Origin: Rhizobium sp. CB3090 | GTDB taxonomy: Bacteria > Pseudomonadota > Alphaproteobacteria > Rhizobiales > Rhizobiaceae | Length of the DNA stretch: 64,000 nt | NCBI RefSeq assembly: GCF_029714285.1 | Contig: NZ_CP121662.1 | Span: 682,001 to 746,000, forward strand | Direction: 5' to 3' | Shown here: in pieces, positions 8,630-17,872 of the stretch | Position numbering within the stretch: the first letter of the stretch is position 1 | How the letters are laid out: each line of letters opens with the position of its first letter | Program-made: the position numbers and the translations under genes | The notes under the pieces: model-generated | Told to the model about the DNA's origin: nothing | Databases searched by the model: none | Seen by the model: the letters and a program-made list of their open reading frames with translations, nothing else

Positions 8630-9427
8630 TCAAAGAGAACGTGCCGCACCCCCGTCGCAGCGGATCATCGAGCCGGTGACATAGCTTGCGGGTTCGCTGC
8701 AAAGAAAGGCGGCCGTCGCCGCAAATTCCTCGACCCGGCCATAACGGCCGGCGGGAATGCGCTGTTGCCGCTCGGCCTCGATTTCCTCCAGGCTTTTACC
8801 GCTGCGTTTGGCTGCCGCGCTATCAAGGTCGGCCAGCCGGTCGGTGGCGATGCTGCCGGGCAGCAACATATTCACGGTAATGCCATGCGCTGCCACTTCC
8901 GCCGCCAACGTCTTGCTCCAGCCGGCAAGCGCAGGACGCAGCGTATTGGAAAGGGCAAGATTGGGGATCGGTTCGATGACGCCGGAGGAGGCGACGGTCA
9001 GGATGCGGCCCCAACCCTGCGTCTTCATGCCCGGAAGCAGCGCATTGGTCAGCGCGATGACCCGCGCCACCATCGACAGGAAATAGGTTTCCAGCTTGTC
9101 CGAAGTCATATCTTCCGAGGTTCCCGGCGTCGGCCCGCCGGTATTGTTGACGAGAATGTCGAGGCCGCCGAGCTTTTCGGTGACCGCTTTGCTGACGGTC
9201 TCGACGAACATCTCGTCGTTAAGATCGGCCCAGATCCAATCGGCCCGGCCTTGTCCTTCGGCGTTGATCGCCTTGCAATTGCTCTCCAGCCTCTCACCGC
9301 TGCGACCGCAGAGCAGGACATTTGCCCCTTCGCGCGCCAGCGCGACGGCTATGCCATGGCCAAGCCCCTTGGACGAAGCCAGAACCAGCGCTCGCTTTCC
9401 CATGATGCCGAGATCCATCTTGTTCAC
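8630..9427 (-). CDS. Atypical SDR family oxidoreductase (BKR-like)
   Basis: 265 residues with a Rossmann fold of FabG type. The nucleotide-binding turn is ASSKGLG (17-23), and the NNTGG of strand 4 is at 94-98. The catalytic Ser region (VASSGV, 145-150) is present, but the usual YxxxK reads S160-NTL-R164, so both catalytic Tyr and Lys are replaced. This matches the BKR-like SDR subgroup described as lacking a perfect catalytic tetrad. C-terminal YVTGSMIRCDGGAARSL is typical. A LiuR-like palindrome lies about 95 bases upstream. Substrate unknown. Confidence 0.88.
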   Translation of the reverse strand: MNKMDLGIMGKRALVLASSKGLGHGIAVALAREGANVLLCGRSGERLESNCKAINAEGQGRADWIWADLNDEMFVETVSKAVTEKLGGLDILVNNTGGPTPGTSEDMTSDKLETYFLSMVARVIALTNALLPGMKTQGWGRILTVASSGVIEPIPNLALSNTLRPALAGWSKTLAAEVAAHGITVNMLLPGSIATDRLADLDSAAAKRSGKSLEEIEAERQQRIPAGRYGRVEEFAATAAFLCSEPASYVTGSMIRCDGGAARSL

Positions 9428-9521
9428 TCCTTACGCTGTCCGGATGCTTCCAATGGGTTTTATAGAATGCCGCGAATGCTTTTTGGAAGCTAATAAACAG
9501 CAAACAGCAAGCACGTGCACA

Positions 9522-9538
9522 TTGACGTTGACGTAAGG
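9522..9538. promoter_or_regulatory. LiuR-like (MerR-family) operator candidate
   Basis: TTGACGTTGACGTAAGG contains ACGT-TG-ACGT half-sites in a 16-bp near-palindrome resembling the TTTACGT-NN-ACGTAAA signal reported for LiuR regulators of branched-chain amino acid catabolism in proteobacteria. It sits between the divergent SDR and ETF-QO genes, ~168 bases upstream of ETF-QO. Confidence 0.4.
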
Positions 9539-9705
9539 TGATTTTAATTTTCACGCCAGTTGTGCGAATTGGAGGATCGGCTGTCGCTTCCCGGCTCGAC
9601 AATCCTCTCCCGTTTTGACAAGAGATAGCCAAACGGGGAGACGCCCAAAAAAGGGAGAAGGCCGCGCCCAATCAACCGGAGCCTGGCCAATCGGAGACAG
9701 AGTGA

Positions 9706-11370
9706 ATGACTGACGTTAGCGAGCTGCCTGAACGCGAGAGCATGGAATTCGATGTGGTGATCGTCGGCGCGGGGCCGGCAGGTCTTTCGGCGGCGATCCG
9801 CCTGAAGCAGGTCAATCCCGATCTCACCGTCGTCGTGCTCGAAAAGGGAGCGGAAGTCGGCGCGCATATCCTGTCGGGCGCCGTGGTCGATCCGATCGGC
9901 ATCGACCGCCTGCTGCCCGGCTGGCGTCAAGAGGAAGGCCATCCCTTCAAGACCGAGGTGACGGACGATCACTTCCTGTTCCTCGGACCCGCCGGCTCCA
10001 TCCGCCTGCCGAATGCACTGATGCCGCCGCTGATGAACAATCACGGCAACTACATCGTCTCGCTCGGTAATGTCTGTCGCTGGCTCGCCGAGAAGGCCGA
10101 GGCGCTGGGCGTCGAGATCTATCCCGGCTTTGCCGCAACCGAAGTGCTTTATAATGACCAAGGCGCCGTCATCGGCGTCGCCACCGGCGACATGGGCATC
10201 GAGAAGAATGGTGAGCCCGGCCCGAATTACACCCGCGGCATGGCGCTGACGGGCAAATATGTGCTGATCGGCGAAGGCGTGCGCGGCTCGCTCGCCAAGC
10301 AGCTCATCGCCAAGTTCGACCTGCAGAAGGGCCGCGAGCCGCAAAAGTTCGGCATCGGCATCAAGGAACTCTGGCAGGTGAGGCCCGAGAAGCACAAGGA
10401 AGGCCTCGTGCAGCACTCCTTCGGCTGGCCGCTTGGCATGAAGACCGGCGGCGGCTCCTTCCTTTATCATCTCGAAGACAATCTCGTCGCCGTCGGCTTT
10501 GTCATCCACCTCAACTACAAGAATCCTTATCTCTATCCTTTCGAAGAGTTCCAGCGCTTCAAGACGCATCCGGCGATCCGCGGCACCTTCGAAGGCGGCA
10601 AGCGCATCTCCTATGGCGCCCGTGCCATCACCGAAGGCGGCTATCAATCGGTGCCGAAGCTCTCCTTCCCCGGCGGCGCGCTCATCGGTTGTTCGGCCGG
10701 CTTCGTCAACGTGCCGCGCATCAAGGGCAGCCACAATGCGGTGCTTTCCGGCATGTTGGCGGCCGACAGGATCGCCGCAGCGATCGCGGCCGGCCGCGCC
10801 AATGACGAAGTTGTCGAGATCGAAAACGAATGGCGCGCCAGCGATATCGGCAAGGACCTGAAGAAGGTCCGCAACGTCAAGCCGCTGTGGTCGAAGTTCG
10901 GCACGGCCGTTGGCGTGGCCCTCGGCGGGCTCGACATGTGGACGAATACGCTGCTCGGCTTCTCCTTCTTCGGCACGCTGAAGCACGGCAAGACCGATGC
11001 TCAATCGCTGGAGCCGGCGGCCAAGCACAAGCCGATCGCCTATCCGAAGCCGGATGGCGTTTTGACCTTCGACCGGCTGTCCTCGGTGTTCCTGTCGAAC
11101 ACCAATCATGAGGAAGACCAGCCGGTGCACCTACAGGTCAAGGACATGGGCCTGCAGAAACGTTCGGAACACGACATCTATGCCGGTCCGTCGACCCGCT
11201 ACTGTCCGGCAGGCGTCTATGAATGGGTGGAGAAGGACGGGAAGGACACGTTCGTCATCAACGCCCAGAACTGCGTCCACTGCAAGACCTGCGATATCAA
11301 GGACCCGAACCAGAACATCAACTGGGTCCCGCCGCAGGGTGGTGAGGGGCCGGTCTATCCGAATATGTGA
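9706..11370 (+). CDS. Electron transfer flavoprotein-ubiquinone oxidoreductase
   Basis: 554 residues, full length. It passes electrons from reduced ETF (from acyl-CoA and related dehydrogenases) to ubiquinone at the inner membrane. FAD-binding GAGPAGLSAAIRLK is at residues ~22-35. The middle portion carries the family signature LGMKTGGGSFLYHLEDN. The C-terminal domain carries four cysteines (YCPAG near residue 500, then NCVHCKTCDIKDP) for the single 4Fe-4S cluster. The ATG at 9706 directly follows an upstream TGA. A GNAT acetyltransferase begins at its stop codon. Confidence 0.96.
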   Translation: MTDVSELPERESMEFDVVIVGAGPAGLSAAIRLKQVNPDLTVVVLEKGAEVGAHILSGAVVDPIGIDRLLPGWRQEEGHPFKTEVTDDHFLFLGPAGSIRLPNALMPPLMNNHGNYIVSLGNVCRWLAEKAEALGVEIYPGFAATEVLYNDQGAVIGVATGDMGIEKNGEPGPNYTRGMALTGKYVLIGEGVRGSLAKQLIAKFDLQKGREPQKFGIGIKELWQVRPEKHKEGLVQHSFGWPLGMKTGGGSFLYHLEDNLVAVGFVIHLNYKNPYLYPFEEFQRFKTHPAIRGTFEGGKRISYGARAITEGGYQSVPKLSFPGGALIGCSAGFVNVPRIKGSHNAVLSGMLAADRIAAAIAAGRANDEVVEIENEWRASDIGKDLKKVRNVKPLWSKFGTAVGVALGGLDMWTNTLLGFSFFGTLKHGKTDAQSLEPAAKHKPIAYPKPDGVLTFDRLSSVFLSNTNHEEDQPVHLQVKDMGLQKRSEHDIYAGPSTRYCPAGVYEWVEKDGKDTFVINAQNCVHCKTCDIKDPNQNINWVPPQGGEGPVYPNM

Positions 11371-11903
11371 TCAGCATGGGGGAGATCGGGCAAGACGCCT
11401 ACAAGATCCGCCTTGCTCGTTCCGCTGATCTGGATTTCCTGGCGGAAATCGAGATCGATGCCTTCGCAACTCTCGGCCAGGCGTTAGGCAGGGAGGATGA
11501 TGGCAGGACCGTGCCGCGCGACAAGCTGGAGCATTCGCTCGATGCGAAGCTGCTGTTTGTTGCTTCCGATCACCTGGATCACCCCTTTGCTTTCGCCGCG
11601 GGGGCCGAGCTTGATGGCGCGGTCTATGTCTTGGAAATCGATGTCATGCAATGCTGGCAGCGAAAGGGTGTCGGGCGGCGCTTGATGCAGGCCGTGATCG
11701 AGACTGCGCGGCAGCGAGGCGCATCGGGTGTCACACTGACGACAGACCGTTATGTGCCATTCAACGCACCGTTCTACGCCTCGCTTGGATTGCGTGTGTT
11801 GGATGAACGCGAGATGCCGGCGGGGCTGTTTGAAATCTTGAAATTCGAGATCGACCATGGCGCTGATCCCGAACGGCGCGTCGCCATGGCGGTGTGGTTC
11901 TGA
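11367..11903 (+). CDS. GNAT family N-acetyltransferase
   Basis: About 178 residues from GTG at 11367, which overlaps the ETF-QO stop; an ATG at 11376 is an alternative. The acetyl-CoA-binding motif A is visible as VMQCWQRKGVGRRLMQAVIE, followed by the typical second half NAPFYASLGLRV. The substrate cannot be inferred. It is probably co-transcribed with ETF-QO and ends at the terminator at 11962-11996. Confidence 0.85.
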   Translation: MISMGEIGQDAYKIRLARSADLDFLAEIEIDAFATLGQALGREDDGRTVPRDKLEHSLDAKLLFVASDHLDHPFAFAAGAELDGAVYVLEIDVMQCWQRKGVGRRLMQAVIETARQRGASGVTLTTDRYVPFNAPFYASLGLRVLDEREMPAGLFEILKFEIDHGADPERRVAMAVWF

Positions 11904-11961
11904 TGAAAATAGTCCATCCAGATTGTCGTATCGATATAAGATCATCGGACGTCAAACACAC

Positions 11962-11996
11962 CGAAGGCTGCCGACGGCAGCCTTCGATCTTTTCTT
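11962..11996 (+). terminator. Intrinsic terminator after the acetyltransferase
   Basis: Perfect 11-bp stem CGAAGGCTGCC / GGCAGCCTTCG with a 3-base loop (11962-11986), followed by ATCTTTTCTTT. Confidence 0.8.
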
Positions 11997-12011
11997 TACC
12001 GACCCTGGTAC

Positions 12012-12914
12012 TTATTTCCTCGACAAGATCCCTGTTGAAAGTGCGACGCCCATTCCGGTGACGACAGCGGCGGCAAGCTCCGTCATGCCTAGTGGTTCTC
12101 CGAGAAACAGCCCGCCGCCGAAGGTGGCGAGAACCGGGGTAATGGCGGTGAAGGCGGCGGCCTGCGTGCCGCCGAGGGCCTGGACGGCAAGACCGTAGGC
12201 AAGTGTGGCGGCGAGGCCGGAAAGCAGGCCTTGGCTTACGACCTGAAGGCCGATTTCCGGTAGCGGGACAGAGGCGAGCGAGCTCCCAAAGATCAGGGCC
12301 AGACCGACATGGATGAGGAACGACCAAATAGCGATAATGGCGCTTGACTGGATGGCGTTCAAACCGGAGCGGCGGAACGCGTGGGTGTAACCGGCCCAGA
12401 GCAAGGCACCAAGCGGCAGCAACGTGAAGCTCACCCAGGAAATCTCCGCGCCGGAAAGGCTGCGTACCAAAAGGATGGCGACGCCGGCGACGATGCCGCC
12501 GAGGCCGAGCCAACGGGTCATGTCGGGCCGCTCGTGAAACAGCAACACGCCGATCAGTGCGGTTGCTAGCGGCATCGAGCCCCCGAGCAGAATGCCGGCC
12601 GACGCGGCGGGCGTGGAGTGAATGGCGAACGTGGTCAATTGGAAGAAAAGCGCCCCCGAGCCGCAGACCATGAGTGCCAGCAGTTTCAGCGGCACACCCT
12701 TCGGCGACAGCCCCGTGCGCAGCCAGACGGGAGAGAGCACCAGCGCCGGAATGCCGTAGCGGATCAGACCGAGGTCGATCGTGCCCATCTGCGTTTCGGC
12801 GGTGTGGCGCGTGGCGAGAATCCAGTTGGCCCAGATCAGCACCGTAATGATGGCGCCGGCATAGCCGACCGTGGCAGGCATTGTCTTGCGGGGAGAGAAG
12901 GTCAAAGCACTCAT
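12012..12914 (-). CDS. EamA/DMT family transporter
   Basis: 300 residues from ATG at 12914, preceded on the minus strand by GAAAGGATAC. A longer frame to 12947 lacks a ribosome binding site. Ten hydrophobic segments in two repeats, as expected for drug/metabolite exporters of the inner membrane. The C-terminal half carries ALGGTQAAAFTAITPVLA. It is divergent from an Lrp/AsnC regulator gene 145 bases away, an arrangement common for amino-acid exporters controlled by their neighbour. The substrate is inferred only from that context. Confidence 0.9.
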   Translation of the reverse strand: MSALTFSPRKTMPATVGYAGAIITVLIWANWILATRHTAETQMGTIDLGLIRYGIPALVLSPVWLRTGLSPKGVPLKLLALMVCGSGALFFQLTTFAIHSTPAASAGILLGGSMPLATALIGVLLFHERPDMTRWLGLGGIVAGVAILLVRSLSGAEISWVSFTLLPLGALLWAGYTHAFRRSGLNAIQSSAIIAIWSFLIHVGLALIFGSSLASVPLPEIGLQVVSQGLLSGLAATLAYGLAVQALGGTQAAAFTAITPVLATFGGGLFLGEPLGMTELAAAVVTGMGVALSTGILSRK

Positions 12915-13059
12915 CGACGTATCCTTTCGAACCGTCCGGATCATCATCCGGTTGAAGAAAAGATAGCTCCGAAGGCCGAGGCATGTCCTTGCTAGTTATG
13001 GCTCGAGGAAAGTGATATGAGCAATTATCTGCCAATATAGGCTGGAGAGCTTCATAGAA

Positions 13060-13533
13060 ATGCCAAAACTGGATAAATTCGATATTGCCATCCTCAACTG
13101 CCTGCAAGAGGATGCGCGCGCCACGAATGTCGAGATCGCCGAGCGCGTGAACTTGTCGCCGTCACCCTGTCTGAGGCGCATCCGCAATCTGGAAAAATCG
13201 GGTCTGCTGCGCGGCTATCGCGCCGATATCGACCGCAAGGAGGCCGGCCTCGGCTTGACGGTTTTTGTCGAGCTCAAGGTCGGGCATCACTCCAAGGAGA
13301 ATTCGGAGGCGCAGCAGGCGGCGCTGCTCGCTATCCCCGAGATCGTGTCTTGCCACCTGATTTCGGGAGCGGCGGATTTTCTGGCGGAGGTCGTCGTCGA
13401 GGATCTGGCCGCTTATGAGAGGGTGATGTCGGAAAAGCTTCTGACTCTCCCCGGCGTTTCCGACCTGCGCTCGAATTTCGCGATCCGCAGCGTCAAGACC
13501 AACGGCGCCCTGAAGCTGCCGCAGCCGGCTTGA
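13060..13533 (+). CDS. Lrp/AsnC family transcriptional regulator
   Basis: 157 residues. N-terminal helix-turn-helix at ~residues 15-50 (ARATNVEIAERVNLSPSPCL, then RRIRNLEKSGLLRGY), then the RAM/ligand-binding domain (VFVELKVGHHSKEN, CHLISGAADFLAEVVV). These proteins form octamers that sense amino acids. It likely controls the divergent EamA exporter across the 145-base gap. Confidence 0.93.
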   Translation: MPKLDKFDIAILNCLQEDARATNVEIAERVNLSPSPCLRRIRNLEKSGLLRGYRADIDRKEAGLGLTVFVELKVGHHSKENSEAQQAALLAIPEIVSCHLISGAADFLAEVVVEDLAAYERVMSEKLLTLPGVSDLRSNFAIRSVKTNGALKLPQPA

Positions 13534-13536
13534 AAA

Positions 13537-13558
13537 TGAAAAGGGCCGTCGCCGGCCC
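13537..13558 (-). terminator. Intrinsic terminator of mgtE
   Basis: GGGCCG-TCGC-CGGCCC stem (13543-13558). On the minus strand it is followed by TTTTCATTTT, 22 bases past the mgtE stop. Confidence 0.65.
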
Positions 13559-13579
13559 CAGTCAAGGTTTGCACTACTC

Positions 13580-14953
13580 TTAGAGCATCGTGCCGCTGAG
13601 GATCAGAAGGGCGACCGAGAAATAGATCACCAGCCCGGTCACATCGACCAGCGTTGCGACGAACGGCGCCGATGCGCTGGCCGGATCGAGGCGCAGCTTC
13701 TGCAGCGCGAACGGCAGCATCGAGCCGGCCAGCGAACCGAATGTGACGATGCCGATCAATGCGGCGAAAACGGTGACGCCGACCAACTGCCAGTGCGGAC
13801 CATAGTCGAAGAGACCGATGGTCTGCCAAAGCACGATGCGGGCAAAACCGACAAGGCCGAGGATCGAGCCGAGCACGATGCCGGTCGGCATTTCGCGCAG
13901 AGCGACGCGCCACCAATCGGACAGCTTGAGTTCGCCGAGCGCCAGTGCCCGGATGATCAGCGAGGTCGCCTGTGAGCCGGAATTGCCGCCCGAGCTCATG
14001 ATCAGCGGGATGAACAGCGTCAGCACGACGGCCTTCTCCAACTCGCCTTCGAAATGCTGCATGGCGCTGGCCGTCAGCATTTCGCCGAGGAAGAGGGCGG
14101 CCAACCAGCCGGCACGCTTGCGGATCATGCCCGCAAAGCCGATCTTCATGTAGGGTTGGCCCAGGGCTTCCATACCGCCGAATTTCTGCGCGGCTTCCGT
14201 CGTATCGGCGATCATCGTATCGATGACGTCGTCGACCGTAACGATGCCGAGCATCAGGCCGTTTTCGTCGACAACCGGCAGGGCGAGCAGGTCGTGACGG
14301 CGGATCAGCCGGGCGACATCCTCCTGCTTCATCAGCGCGGGTGCCGTGACCGGCGTACCCTTCTGTGCCACGGTCAGAATACAGGCGTCGGGCTGGCCGG
14401 TGATGAGACGGCGCAGCGTCACCACATGCAGCAGGGCATGTGTGTCGTCGTCGAGCACATAGATTGCATAGACCGTCTCGCGGGAACGCTCGACCTGGCG
14501 CACATGATCGAGCGTCTGCGCAACGGTCCAACTGGCGAACACGCTGACGTACTCCGTCGTCATGATGCCGCCAGCCGTGCGCGGCGGGTACCCCATCAGG
14601 CCTTGGATTGCGACACGAGCCGGCTCTTCAAGGGTCGCGAACAGCCGGGCGCGTGGGTCGTCGTCCAGTTCGAGAAGAATGTCGGCCACGCGGTCGTTGG
14701 ACATGCCGTGCAGCAGCCGTGCGGCATCCGCATTGGTCATGACTTCGAGAATGGCAGGGGCGTTGCGCAGCTCCGGCCGATCGAGAATGCGAACGGCCCG
14801 CTCCTCCGGCATCTTGGCGAGGAGCCGTGCGGCTTCGTCAGCCTCGAGCGCGTTCAGCGACTCAACGCGTTCTGCAATGGTAAGGGCGCGATTATTATTG
14901 ATGAATGCACGAGCGGCATTGCCAGCCCGCACGGGAAAGCTGTTGATGTTCAT
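13580..14953 (-). CDS. mgtE: Magnesium transporter MgtE
   Basis: 457 residues from ATG at 14953, which follows GGAAAGGCGAG at proper spacing. A longer open frame to 15157 has no supporting signal and would exceed family length. Order: N-terminal superhelical MgtE_N domain (residues ~30-130, AARLLAKMPEERAVRIL), paired CBS domains (~135-255, GGIMTTEYVSVFASWTVAQT and DLLALPVVDENGLMLGIVTV), then a five-helix membrane domain with the family signature SSGGNSGSQATSLIIRALALGE. The cytoplasmic domains gate the channel by sensing Mg2+. The untranslated leader is about 200 bases. Confidence 0.95.
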   Translation of the reverse strand: MNINSFPVRAGNAARAFINNNRALTIAERVESLNALEADEAARLLAKMPEERAVRILDRPELRNAPAILEVMTNADAARLLHGMSNDRVADILLELDDDPRARLFATLEEPARVAIQGLMGYPPRTAGGIMTTEYVSVFASWTVAQTLDHVRQVERSRETVYAIYVLDDDTHALLHVVTLRRLITGQPDACILTVAQKGTPVTAPALMKQEDVARLIRRHDLLALPVVDENGLMLGIVTVDDVIDTMIADTTEAAQKFGGMEALGQPYMKIGFAGMIRKRAGWLAALFLGEMLTASAMQHFEGELEKAVVLTLFIPLIMSSGGNSGSQATSLIIRALALGELKLSDWWRVALREMPTGIVLGSILGLVGFARIVLWQTIGLFDYGPHWQLVGVTVFAALIGIVTFGSLAGSMLPFALQKLRLDPASASAPFVATLVDVTGLVIYFSVALLILSGTML

Positions 14954-15345
14954 TATAGCTCGCCTTTCCGGTCGATCCGCCGTCATGGGCAGATCGTGGC
15001 GAGCCGACAGGAGTCGGTTACAGCACGAGTGCCACTGACGGCAAAGGCAATCGACTACTACTGTCGCTAGGCATCGTAAGATGGCTCCGGTTGATCGGTA
15101 TGGAAAACACGTGTTCCCCACGCCGGGAGAAGTCGCTCCGAAGGGGCGAAAAGTCAAGTGGCGCCGATGGTTGATGCCATAATAATGTCGCAGATAATTT
15201 TTTGTTGGGCGGCTAAAGGCTTATGCGTTGCAGCAATCGCTGTTGCAAAAATGCCGGAACCGGATCGGTCGGGTGGCATGCACCCAGCCGATCGAAAGGA
15301 ATGAGTGGGTTCAGAAACCGGCCAGAACAACCTTGCCCTTCGGCC
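14954..15345. other. mgtE leader and intergenic region
   Basis: 392 bases upstream of mgtE and downstream of the MFS gene (both minus strand). No supported gene. On the minus strand a TTGACTT (15157-15151) could be a -35 element, leaving a long leader with a small CCGAC-TCCT-GTCGG hairpin close to the mgtE ribosome binding site. I could not match a known riboswitch. Confidence 0.35.
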
Positions 15346-16563
15346 TCATGCGCCTCGGCCATTGCGTTCCAAAGCGACCGACAGTCCGAAAACCATCAGG
15401 CCGAAGACGGAGAGCACTGCGCCGACATAGCCCGTCGATGCCGCGGTAAAGCCCCAGGAGATCACTAGGCCGCCAAGCCAGGCGCCGAGCGCATTGGCGA
15501 TATTGAAGGCCGAATGGTTGGAGGCGGCAGCCAGCGTCTGCGCATCCGCCGCGACATCCATAAGACGTGTCTGTACGGCAGGACAGGCAGCAAAACCGCA
15601 GCCGATCAGGAAGACGCAGAGGCAGAGCATCACCGGGTTGGTCGCGGTCAGCGAAAACAGCGTCATGATGACGACATTGAAGACCATCATGCCGCCGATC
15701 GTGCCCTTCAGCGACAGGTCGCCGAGGCGCGAGCCGACGACATTGCCGACATTCATGCCGATGCCGAAGAGCGCCAGCACCACCGGCACCATGCCCGTTC
15801 CCAAGCCGGCAATCTGCGTTGTTGTCGTCGCGACATAGCTGAAGATCGAGAACATGCCGCCGAAACCGACCGCGGCGATGCCGAGCGTCAGCCAGACCTG
15901 GATGCGGCGAAGAGCGCCCAGTTCACGGGCGATGCTCGCGCCTTCCTCGACCTTGTCTTTCGGCAGGAACAGCGCAATGAGCAGCATGGTCACGAGGCCG
16001 ATGCCGCCGACCATCATGAAAGCTGCCCGCCAATTCAGAAGCTGGCCGAGAAAGGTGGCGATCGGTGTGCCGATCAGGGTGGCGATGGTGAGGCCGAGCA
16101 TGACCTGACCGACGGCACGCACGCGGCGGTGGACAGGCACCATCGAGGCGGCCACAAGTGCAGCGACGCCGAAATAGGCGCCATGCGGCAGGCCGGTGAT
16201 GAAACGTAGAGCAGCGAAGCTTTCGAAGGTCGGAGCCAGGGCGCTCGAAATATTGCCGGCGGCAAAGATTGCCATCATCAGCAGAAGCAGAGTGCGTCGC
16301 GCCATCTTGGCGGCGAGGACCGCGATGACAGGCGCGCCGACGACGACGCCGAGCGCATAGGCGCTGATGACATGACCCGCTTCCGGCGTCGTGACACCAA
16401 AGGTATCGGCGACCTCGGGCAGCAAGCCCATAATGACGAATTCACCCGTGCCGATGCCGAAGCTGCCGACTGCGAGCGCCAGCGTGACGAGGGCGACCGC
16501 CGCGCGTGACGGCGCTTCGAGGCTGGATCGGGAATCGATAAGGTCGACAGCGATATCGCTCAC
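15346..16563 (-). CDS. MFS transporter, AraJ/YdhP-like
   Basis: 405 residues from GTG at 16563, chosen because AAGGAG lies 5 bases upstream; the frame is open further to 16611 without such a signal. Twelve hydrophobic helices are visible, starting with VALVTLALAVGSFGIGTGEF. FITGLPHGAYFGVAALVAAS is characteristic of the AraJ/YdhP subgroup of drug:H+ antiporter-like exporters. Substrate unknown (sugars, arabinose polymers or purine-like drugs in relatives). Confidence 0.9.
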   Translation of the reverse strand: MSDIAVDLIDSRSSLEAPSRAAVALVTLALAVGSFGIGTGEFVIMGLLPEVADTFGVTTPEAGHVISAYALGVVVGAPVIAVLAAKMARRTLLLLMMAIFAAGNISSALAPTFESFAALRFITGLPHGAYFGVAALVAASMVPVHRRVRAVGQVMLGLTIATLIGTPIATFLGQLLNWRAAFMMVGGIGLVTMLLIALFLPKDKVEEGASIARELGALRRIQVWLTLGIAAVGFGGMFSIFSYVATTTTQIAGLGTGMVPVVLALFGIGMNVGNVVGSRLGDLSLKGTIGGMMVFNVVIMTLFSLTATNPVMLCLCVFLIGCGFAACPAVQTRLMDVAADAQTLAAASNHSAFNIANALGAWLGGLVISWGFTAASTGYVGAVLSVFGLMVFGLSVALERNGRGA

Positions 16564-16918
16564 GAAAACTCCTTGGCGGCGATCATGCAGAAGGTGCCGC
16601 GAAGCGGGCAACGGGCAGGAAAACCGGGATGCGGTCTCGGATACACGATGCGGAATGAAAGACGGGAGAGGCGCGAACGCACCTCAATTAATACTATGAA
16701 TCAGGGCGATACCGCTGTCGCGTGCGTTTTTTGCAGCGCAGCATATCGCTTTGCGCATAAGTGTTAATGGAGTTCTTGCCCCATCCGTCACCCGCGCTGA
16801 TTGCCCCGATGGCTGGATAACGCTTGAAATCGCCCTTGCCGAAACCATTTTTGGATTAGCAGGTGCGGGGGAGCATATCCTTTTTGAGACAGATTCAACG
16901 GGAAAACCGGGAGCCTTG
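16564..16918. other. Divergent intergenic region between MFS and lipid kinase genes
   Basis: 355 bases that hold the divergent promoters of the MFS exporter and the lipid kinase. The kinase frame stays open back to 16751 but without ribosome binding site or family homology, so I treat it as leader. No RNA gene or repeat recognised. Confidence 0.4.
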
Positions 16919-17866
16919 ATGAAACTGATCGGCTTTTTCAATCGCGATGGCGGCACGTTCAAGACGACGGACATGGCCGCCTACGAAATGAAGGCAGAGC
17001 AGGTTTTCCGGGATGCCGGCCATGATTTCGAAGGTCTGGTCGTGTCAGGCCGCGAAGTCGTTGCCGCCATGGAGCGTGCGGCGCGTCGTGACGATATCGA
17101 TGGCATCGTCGCCGGCGGCGGGGATGGAACGATTTCCGCAGCCGCCGCGGTTGCCTGGAGAAATGGCGTCGCCCTCGGCGTCATACCCGCCGGCACGATG
17201 AACCTTTTTGCTCGCTCGCTCCGGCTGCCGCTCGATATCTACCAGGTGCTGGACGTGCTGGCGACGGGCGAGGTCGATCAGGTGGATATAGGCAGCGCCA
17301 ACGGCCGACCTTTCATCCACCAGTTTTCTGCCGGCATGCATGCGCGCATGGTGCGCTACCGCAACGCCTATAGCTATCGCTCGCGTTTCGGCAAGATGTC
17401 GGCCAGCACGCGCGCCGCTCTGGGCGTCGTCTTCAACCCGCCGGAATTCGATGTGGATTTTGAAGCCGAGGGCGTTCGGGAGCGCCGCCACGTCTCGGCG
17501 ATTTCCGTGTCCAACAATCCCTTCGGTCCCAACACCCTGCTTTATGCCGACGATCTGCGCGGCGGCGAGCTTGGCTTCTATACGGCGGGGCCATTGCGGC
17601 CGCTTAGCGTGGCGCGGCTCGCCATCGACATGCTGCGTGGCCGGTTTCGCGAGAACGCCGATGTCATGGTCATGCATGCGCGCCAAGTGCACCTGCATTT
17701 CCCGAAGCTGCGCAGCCTGGCAAATTGCGTCGTCGACGGCGAGCTACTGCCGCTGGAACGCGACATCGCACTCAAACTTCATGCCGGCGAGCTGAAGGTG
17801 ATGATCAAGCAGGGCACGGCCGCGCGGGTTGCCGAGGAAGACTCCATCAGCAGTGCGGTTGTCTGA
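16919..17866 (+). CDS. Diacylglycerol kinase family lipid kinase
   Basis: 315 residues from ATG at 16919, which is preceded by GGGAG and matches the usual family start (MKLIGFFNRDGGTFKTTD). The catalytic-domain nucleotide motif GIVAGGGDGTISAAA and the following GVIPAGTMNLFARSL are diagnostic of DAGK_cat (YegS/BmrU type). These cytosolic enzymes phosphorylate lipid alcohols such as diacylglycerol. The exact substrate is not deducible. Confidence 0.92.
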   Translation: MKLIGFFNRDGGTFKTTDMAAYEMKAEQVFRDAGHDFEGLVVSGREVVAAMERAARRDDIDGIVAGGGDGTISAAAAVAWRNGVALGVIPAGTMNLFARSLRLPLDIYQVLDVLATGEVDQVDIGSANGRPFIHQFSAGMHARMVRYRNAYSYRSRFGKMSASTRAALGVVFNPPEFDVDFEAEGVRERRHVSAISVSNNPFGPNTLLYADDLRGGELGFYTAGPLRPLSVARLAIDMLRGRFRENADVMVMHARQVHLHFPKLRSLANCVVDGELLPLERDIALKLHAGELKVMIKQGTAARVAEEDSISSAVV

Positions 17867-17872
17867 AATCCG

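Noticed and set aside
9544..11130. Long minus-strand open frame opposite ETF-QO (528 codons)
   Set aside because: It lies antisense to a certain gene, its composition is that of a GC-bias shadow, and it has no recognisable motif.
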